A stretch of DNA of 64,000 nt from Panaeolus papilionaceus (lineage: Eukaryota; Basidiomycota; Agaricomycetes; Agaricales), in assembly GCA_015501605.1 (NCBI GenBank), contig JADNRZ010000001.1:2728001-2792000 (forward strand), written 5' to 3'. Below are positions 58,677-64,000 of this stretch, one piece after another (positions within the stretch are counted from its first letter, which is position 1; each line of letters starts with the position of its first letter). The notes below the pieces were generated by a model. The model worked only from the letters and a program-made list of their open reading frames with translations. It was not told the DNA's origin and searched no databases. Made by a program: the position numbers and the translations under genes.

Positions 58677-61600
58677 ATGGATATCGAGAAACAACCCAAG
58701 AAGGCTGGAGAGCTCTACCAACACCCAGTGCAACCGCCGGCAACTCGCGGTCAATGTCGTGGTGTAAGACGCGCCTTCGTCAAGGGCGCCCTCTTCGTTT
58801 CCGTCTGCCTTGCTCTAAAGCTTTTCGCAACCCATGTTGTTTTACCGGGAGATAACGTCGTCTCCAAACCTCATCACAGACACCACAGACTGAACACTGA
58901 GGAACGTGAAAAACTCTTTCTGTACGCGTTACTTCCTGTCTAGCATTGTTACACTTCTAACAATGTTGTGGTGGTTTTAGTTCTGTGCCCAATGCAGAAA
59001 GTGCACTAGAGGCCTCTCGTGCTTATGCTACTCACCCCCATCTTGCCGGAAGCTCTGAGGACCTGTTGGATGCAAAGACCATTCTCCATCTTTTCCAAGA
59101 CGAGTTCCATATTCACAAACCGGAACATCTCCCGATTTACAAAGCCGGCTCCGAAGAATCTCGCAAGGCTACTCTCTCTCTCACTGACAAACATGCTCCA
59201 CGCAGGCCAACTGCATGGATTGATACATACTATCCAGTCATGAATACCGGATTGGATCGTAGTCTCGAAATCTTGGGTGAGGACGGAAACTCTGAATGGA
59301 CTGCTGACCTCCTTGAGGATGGCGACCCCAGGGACGAAGACGCCCATAAGTACAAGGAAACGATTCCATCCTGGCATGGGCTTAGTGCTGAAGGCGACGT
59401 CACCGGACAACTTGTTTACGCAAATTATGGTCGTAAAGAGGTTAGTTCAAAATAGTATATGGCAAGCCATCAGTGTTAGAATCCGTAATCATTATTCATT
59501 GTTACGCAGGATTATGATGAGCTCGTTGCACAAGGTGCTAACCTCACAGGAAAGGTCGTTCTCGCACGCTATGGTGCCAACTTCCGAGGACTCAAGGTAA
59601 CCATCCCTTTCTCTTGTTATGTACAACGAAAGACTCGATAATATATCTTGCTTCTAGATCAAAGGTGCACAAGAATTAGGCGCCGCAGGTGTCCTAATTT
59701 ACTCTGACCCTCGAGATGATGGTTTTGTAACTACAAAGAACGATTATGCACCCTACCCAGCTGGTCCTGCACGCAACCCGTCTTCGATTCAACGTGGCAG
59801 CGTGCAGTTCCTTTCTTCCTATCCGGGAGATCCCACCACTCCTGGATATCCCGCCTATGAAGATGCTGAACGAACCGAGGGGTCAAATATTCCCAAGATT
59901 CCCAGTCTTCCCATATCCTGGGCCAATGCGCAACGCCTTCTCCAAGAGATAGACAACCTGTATGATGTAAACAAAGATGGCAAGAAAGTCCTCTCGGGCA
60001 AAGCCAGTTCAAAGGAAGTGCATATGGTCAACCACGGTGCGCATCATGGGCTTATATTTGCTCGAATGTTTCTCTGAATTTTTCGTAATAGTCGACACCA
60101 AGGTCACACCTATCTGGAACACAATGGCAGCTATTCCTGGACACATCAAAAATGAGGTGGTCGTCATCGGATGCCATAGAGATGGTACATAATTTTAACT
60201 CCTACTTTCAAATATCTAACCACCCTATTTTTGTAGCCTGGGTACTTGGCGCAGCAGATCCCACAAGTGGCACCGTCTCTCTTCATGAAATCATTCGTGG
60301 CTTTGGGTCGCTGCTGAGACATGGTTGGAAGCCCTTGCGAACAGGTCAGTCTAACGTCGATCCTATCTGCACTTTGCTCATCTTCGGGTTTAGTTGTCAT
60401 TGCAAGCTGGGATGCTGAAGAGGTATGAACTCTCTTTCGATTTTTCTGGGACATATTGTTTCTCATGATGTCTGAAGTATGGCTTAATCGGAAGCACAGA
60501 ATGGGGTGAAGATTTCGCAGAGTGGATCTCCGACAATGTTGTCGCATACCTGAATGTCGACGTATCTGTGTCGGGTTCTCGTTTCACTGCTTCGGCTTCA
60601 CCATCACTCGCCCACCTCATCCAACGCACTGCCTCAGATGTTCCTCACCCCACCGCTGAGGGAAAAACTCTTTGGGATGCCATCAACGACGATGGTCCCT
60701 ATACCGAATTGGCTCTTAACGGCTCTGCTGTTGACTCTGACTTCATGGAGATGTACGTTGTAGCAGAGGAACAGCGCAAGGCTAGCAAAACACAGGTTCA
60801 CCCTCTTGGAAGCGGCAGTGATTTTACTGTCTTCCTTCAAAGGCTCGGTGTCGCAAGTTCAGATCAAGGATTTGGCTTCACGCCCTCCGACCCAGTTTAC
60901 CACTATCACTCTATCTATGACAGTCAAAGCTGGCAAGAACGATATGGTGATAAGGGATTCCATCGACATGTACGTACCAATGTCATAGATTTCAATTGTC
61001 GTTGATATTTATGAATCAACTATAGGTGGCGGTCGCACAACATCTCGGACTTTTGGGGTTGAGACTTATCGACTCTATTGTCGTGCCCCTAAACACGACC
61101 CAGTATGCTCTAGAATTGGATGAGTACCTTGAAAAGTACGTAGCTCCCAAATATCACGATTAGAGTTTATACTGATCACCGTATAGGGTTGAATCTCTTC
61201 TACCTTCCTTGGGGGACCAAGCTCAGGAAGTTCACTTCTCCTCACTCAGAAAGTCCATTCAACGAGTCCAAGAAGCAAGCTTCAATCTTGATCAGGAGAA
61301 GACTGTCGCCGAAGAGGAATTCAAGAAACTTTTGCGAAAACTTCCCTGGGGTCCTCGTCGTTTCGGTGGATGCTCTAGGCGCCGGGGTTTCTATCGCAAG
61401 TTTGCTGATTTTGTCAAGAACGTGTTTGGTGTCCCTCCCCCAACCGAGGAACAACTTTCTCGAATTCATGGACACTGGGATGCCCATTCATGGCTCGCGT
61501 ACCTCGACGAATCTGTTGACGTAGAGCAAGCGGAGAGGGTTATCATGCAGCATTTGGGCCACAAGAAGAAACCGCATTTCCCAATTCGTCGTTTCATTGA

Positions 61601-61921
61601 GGCTGCCAAGAGGGTTGGCAGAGCCAACAAGAGGCTCCTCAAGTTTGAGCGAGGCTTCATTTCTGAAGGCGGTATCAAAGAAAGAGAGTGGTACAAGCAT
61701 CTCGGTGTTGCTCCTGGCAAATGGCTCGGTGAGTTCTCTTTGCTTAATCTAATTCATAGCATGTTACTCATCACACCAACAGGATATGGAGCGACTACAT
61801 TCCCAGCGCTTACGGAGGCCATTACTTACGAGAAGGACGTAAGTTTGATCAACTACGAAGCCGAACGATTGGAGGAATTGTTGGAGAAATTAGCTGATGC
61901 TATTCAACCTGAGGCTATTTG
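58677..61921 (+). CDS. glutamate-carboxypeptidase-II-like M28 metallopeptidase, copy 2
   Basis: ATG 58677 begins MDIEKQPKKAGELYQHP. Cytosolic tail, one membrane segment (VKGALFVSVCLALKLFATHV), then the ectodomain. LFLSVPNAESALEASRAYATHPH is joined across the first intron. PA domain: [68 protein letters not shown]. Peptidase: [80 protein letters not shown]. All zinc ligands and the base are present. The dimerisation domain ends GYGATTFPALTEAITYEKD and PEAI, with the stop at 61919-61921. It lacks the long charged insert of copy 1 and is close in sequence to copy 3, pointing to a recent tandem duplication. Confidence 0.92.
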
Positions 61922-62495
61922 AGATACTCAAAGAACCTACAGCATCCTTAGCGCTCAGAAAACAGACAAATTTCGAAATACTGTTTATTTAACTCATCAA
62001 ATGATGACATTTTTTGAATGACAAAACGGGTTTTAAGTGTGGAGCCAAAGCCTTCTTTGGATGAAAAATCGAGCACCTGTCATCCATTTCTACCAAAAAT
62101 GCGTCAGCAATGATGCTGAAAGCTGGCTCAGTGCACTGCGGTAGTGCTACGGTGAAGTGTAGGTCAAGTCAGAATGTGGACGTTAATGACGGATTTTCGC
62201 AAATCCCCACATGGAAGACATTCGGATCCGACAAGACCCAATGGAACGACAGATTTTTGGTGCTCATAACCAGCCTCTATGAGTGCTCTAGACTGCGCCC
62301 GAAGTACGCGTTGAATTATTTAAGGCGTATGCCATGCTTGTCGGCGGTTTTCGCTCTGAGGGGACTTCAAAAAAGACACTTTTGTCACATGGGATCCAAA
62401 CCAACAACTGGACAATGACAACAACTACCCCCTCCCACGATATAAGCATTCTTTATATATAAGCACTCTGTAAGCTTTAGTCTTTGACACAGACC
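61922..62495. other. spacer between tandem M28 copies
   Basis: 574 bp with the 3' flank of copy 2 and the promoter of copy 3. The TATA box at its end is listed separately. No other gene is seen. Confidence 0.55.
62454..62463 (+). promoter_or_regulatory. TATA box of M28 copy 3
   Basis: TATATATAAG 33 bp before the ATG at 62496, with a second TATAAG-like sequence at 62441. The position implies a very short leader. Confidence 0.5.
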
Positions 62496-64000
62496 ATGGA
62501 TGCAAAGCAGCAGAAGCTGACTGAAACTCAGAGAAAGGGGGATAGCAACCCCTCTACCCCTATCTTTCAGCCGGCCACAGCGGGCCGGAAATCGACAGGA
62601 CGCGCTTGGGCATTTGTCGCTCTTCTTCTTGCGGTTTACGTCGTTGTAAAAGTCTACAACAGCGACGGAAGCAACCTCTATAATCGTCCTCGTACTACGC
62701 ATGAGACAGAGAAACTCTTTCTGTATGTCATGTTTATGAGCGGGATGCATTAATCTCATTGCCCACAGGTCTACACCTACCACAGAGAGCGCTATAGAAG
62801 CATCTCGGGCTTATGCTACTCATCCCCACATCGCCGGGAGCTCTGAGGACCTTCTGGATGCTAAATCTATTCTTCATTTCATACAAGATGAATTTCGCAT
62901 TCATAAACCAGCGCACCTCCCCGTTTACAAGGCTGGTTCTGAGGAGTCTCGGAATGCAACTCTATCATTAACTGACAGACACGGAAGACATAAACCTACC
63001 ACATGGATCGATACTTACTACCCAGTTATGAATAGGGGAACAAGCCAGAGTCTTGAACTTTTGGGTGAGGATGGACAGGCTGAATGGACGGTAGACCTTC
63101 AGGAGGATGGCGACTCAGGCGACGAAGATGCCCACAAATATAGATTGGCTGTCCCACCATTCCATGGGTATAGCGCGGATGGCGATGCCACAGGGCAGCT
63201 GATTTATGCTAACTATGGACAGAAAGAGGTCAGAAGCAGCAAAGTCTAATCGCCTTACAGCTAAGCCTGACTAGGACTGCTTTTCTAGGACTACGATGAA
63301 CTCGTTGCTCGAGGCGCCAATCTCACAGGGAAGATCGTTGTGGCTCGATATGGCGGGCCTGCCCGAGGCTTGAAGGTGGGTAATCTTATCAAACAGTCGC
63401 ATTTCTGAAAGTGACCTGTATTTTACATGCAGATAAAAGGAGCAGAAGAGCTTGGTGCCGTTGGAGTATTGCTCTACAGCGATGTTCGTGACGATGGTTT
63501 TGCTACCACAGATAATGGCTATTTGCCCTATCCTGCCGGTCCCGCTCGCAATCCAACTGCTATTGAACGCGGCAGTGTGGGGTATATCAGTTCCTATGTA
63601 GGAGACCCTACAACCCCTGGATACCCAGCATACGAGGATGCGGAACGAGTCGAAGCCACAAATGTTCCCCGAATTCCAAGTCTCCCTATTTCGTGGGCTA
63701 ACGCTCAACGCCTGCTCAACGAAATCGGTGAGATTTACACTGTTGACTCGGATGGCAGAAAGGTCCTTTCTGGAAAAGCTAGCTCTAAGAACGTCCACAT
63801 GACCAACCGGGGTACGTTCCGAGCCGTAGTATCTCCAGGCTTATGCTCACTTCACCCTCATATTAGTCGAGGTGAAAGTCATGCCAATTTGGAACACGAT
63901 GGCCGCAATACCTGGCCATATCAAGGATGAGGTGGTTGTCCTGGGGTGTCACCGGGATGGTCAGTAAATGTTTATCTTGAATTTCTGTTGCTGAGAACTT
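62496..64000 (+). CDS. glutamate-carboxypeptidase-II-like M28 metallopeptidase, copy 3 (5' part)
   Basis: Cut by the window end. ATG 62496 begins MDAKQQKLTETQRKGDS; an in-frame extension upstream has no ATG. A membrane segment (RAWAFVALLLAVYVVVKVY) is followed, after the first intron, by STPTTESAIEASRAYATHPH. The PA domain contains [50 protein letters not shown] and [19 protein letters not shown]. The last readable part is IWNTMAAIPGHIKDEVVVLG and CHRD, where the first zinc-ligand His is seen, up to a GTCAGT donor at 63961. Intron positions match copy 2. Sequence similarity to copy 2 is high throughout, while the N-terminal cytosolic tail differs. Confidence 0.9.

Overview
The window is nuclear DNA of a filamentous basidiomycete, most likely an Agaricomycete. 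Genes are dense and sit on both strands. Almost all are cut by introns of about 50-60 bp with GT..AG ends, exons can be only a few nucleotides long, and the protein families are fungal (DUF1996-CBM1, LCL2, fungal serine O-acetyltransferase, SVP26). Nothing points to a prokaryote, an organelle or a virus. Gene models were spliced by eye from reading frames, splice signals and family alignment recalled from knowledge; no database search was run.

Layout. 1-7.7 kb: 3' part of the RNA polymerase I largest subunit, a disordered protein with CDK sites and a KEN box, LCL2, and a secreted GPI-anchored PEBP protein. 8.5-15.1 kb: a splicing block (SF3B6/p14, then eIF4A3 and SF3A3 diverging from an 89-bp spacer). 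15.2-24.6 kb: a synaptojanin-type phosphoinositide phosphatase and the ER/Golgi receptor gene SVP26. The first intron of SVP26 holds a complete 3.7-kb PIF/Harbinger-like DNA transposon with 38-bp terminal inverted repeats, a DDE transposase and a Myb/DUF6818-like partner. 25-38.4 kb: ESCRT-III DID2, a large disordered protein, serine O-acetyltransferase, ESCRT-III VPS60 and an aldehyde dehydrogenase. 38.4-47.4 kb: a probable gene remnant, a secreted DUF1996-CBM1 protein, RCC1, a 2-oxoglutarate/Fe(II) dioxygenase and a type II membrane protein with two copies of a cysteine repeat. 47.5-54.2 kb: a MATH-BTB protein, a membrane spermidine-synthase-like protein and a C2H2 transcription factor. 54.8-64 kb: three glutamate-carboxypeptidase-II-like M28 metallopeptidase genes, one divergent and two in tandem, the last cut by the window end.

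Most of the window is housekeeping: rRNA transcription, splicing, nuclear transport (RCC1), endosomal sorting, early secretory traffic, phosphoinositide and sulfur metabolism. The accessory content is the transposon, the secreted/cell-surface genes (PEBP, DUF1996-CBM1, Cys-repeat protein, M28 cluster) and three gene-poor stretches (9.0-11.5, 32.4-34.9 and 38.9-39.8 kb).

The most notable observations are the autonomous-looking transposon living as an intron insert in SVP26, tiny exons around the catalytic loop of RNA polymerase I, 5-nt microexons in two genes, the two-repeat cysteine membrane protein, and a Lys/His plus Asp-rich insert in one M28 paralogue.
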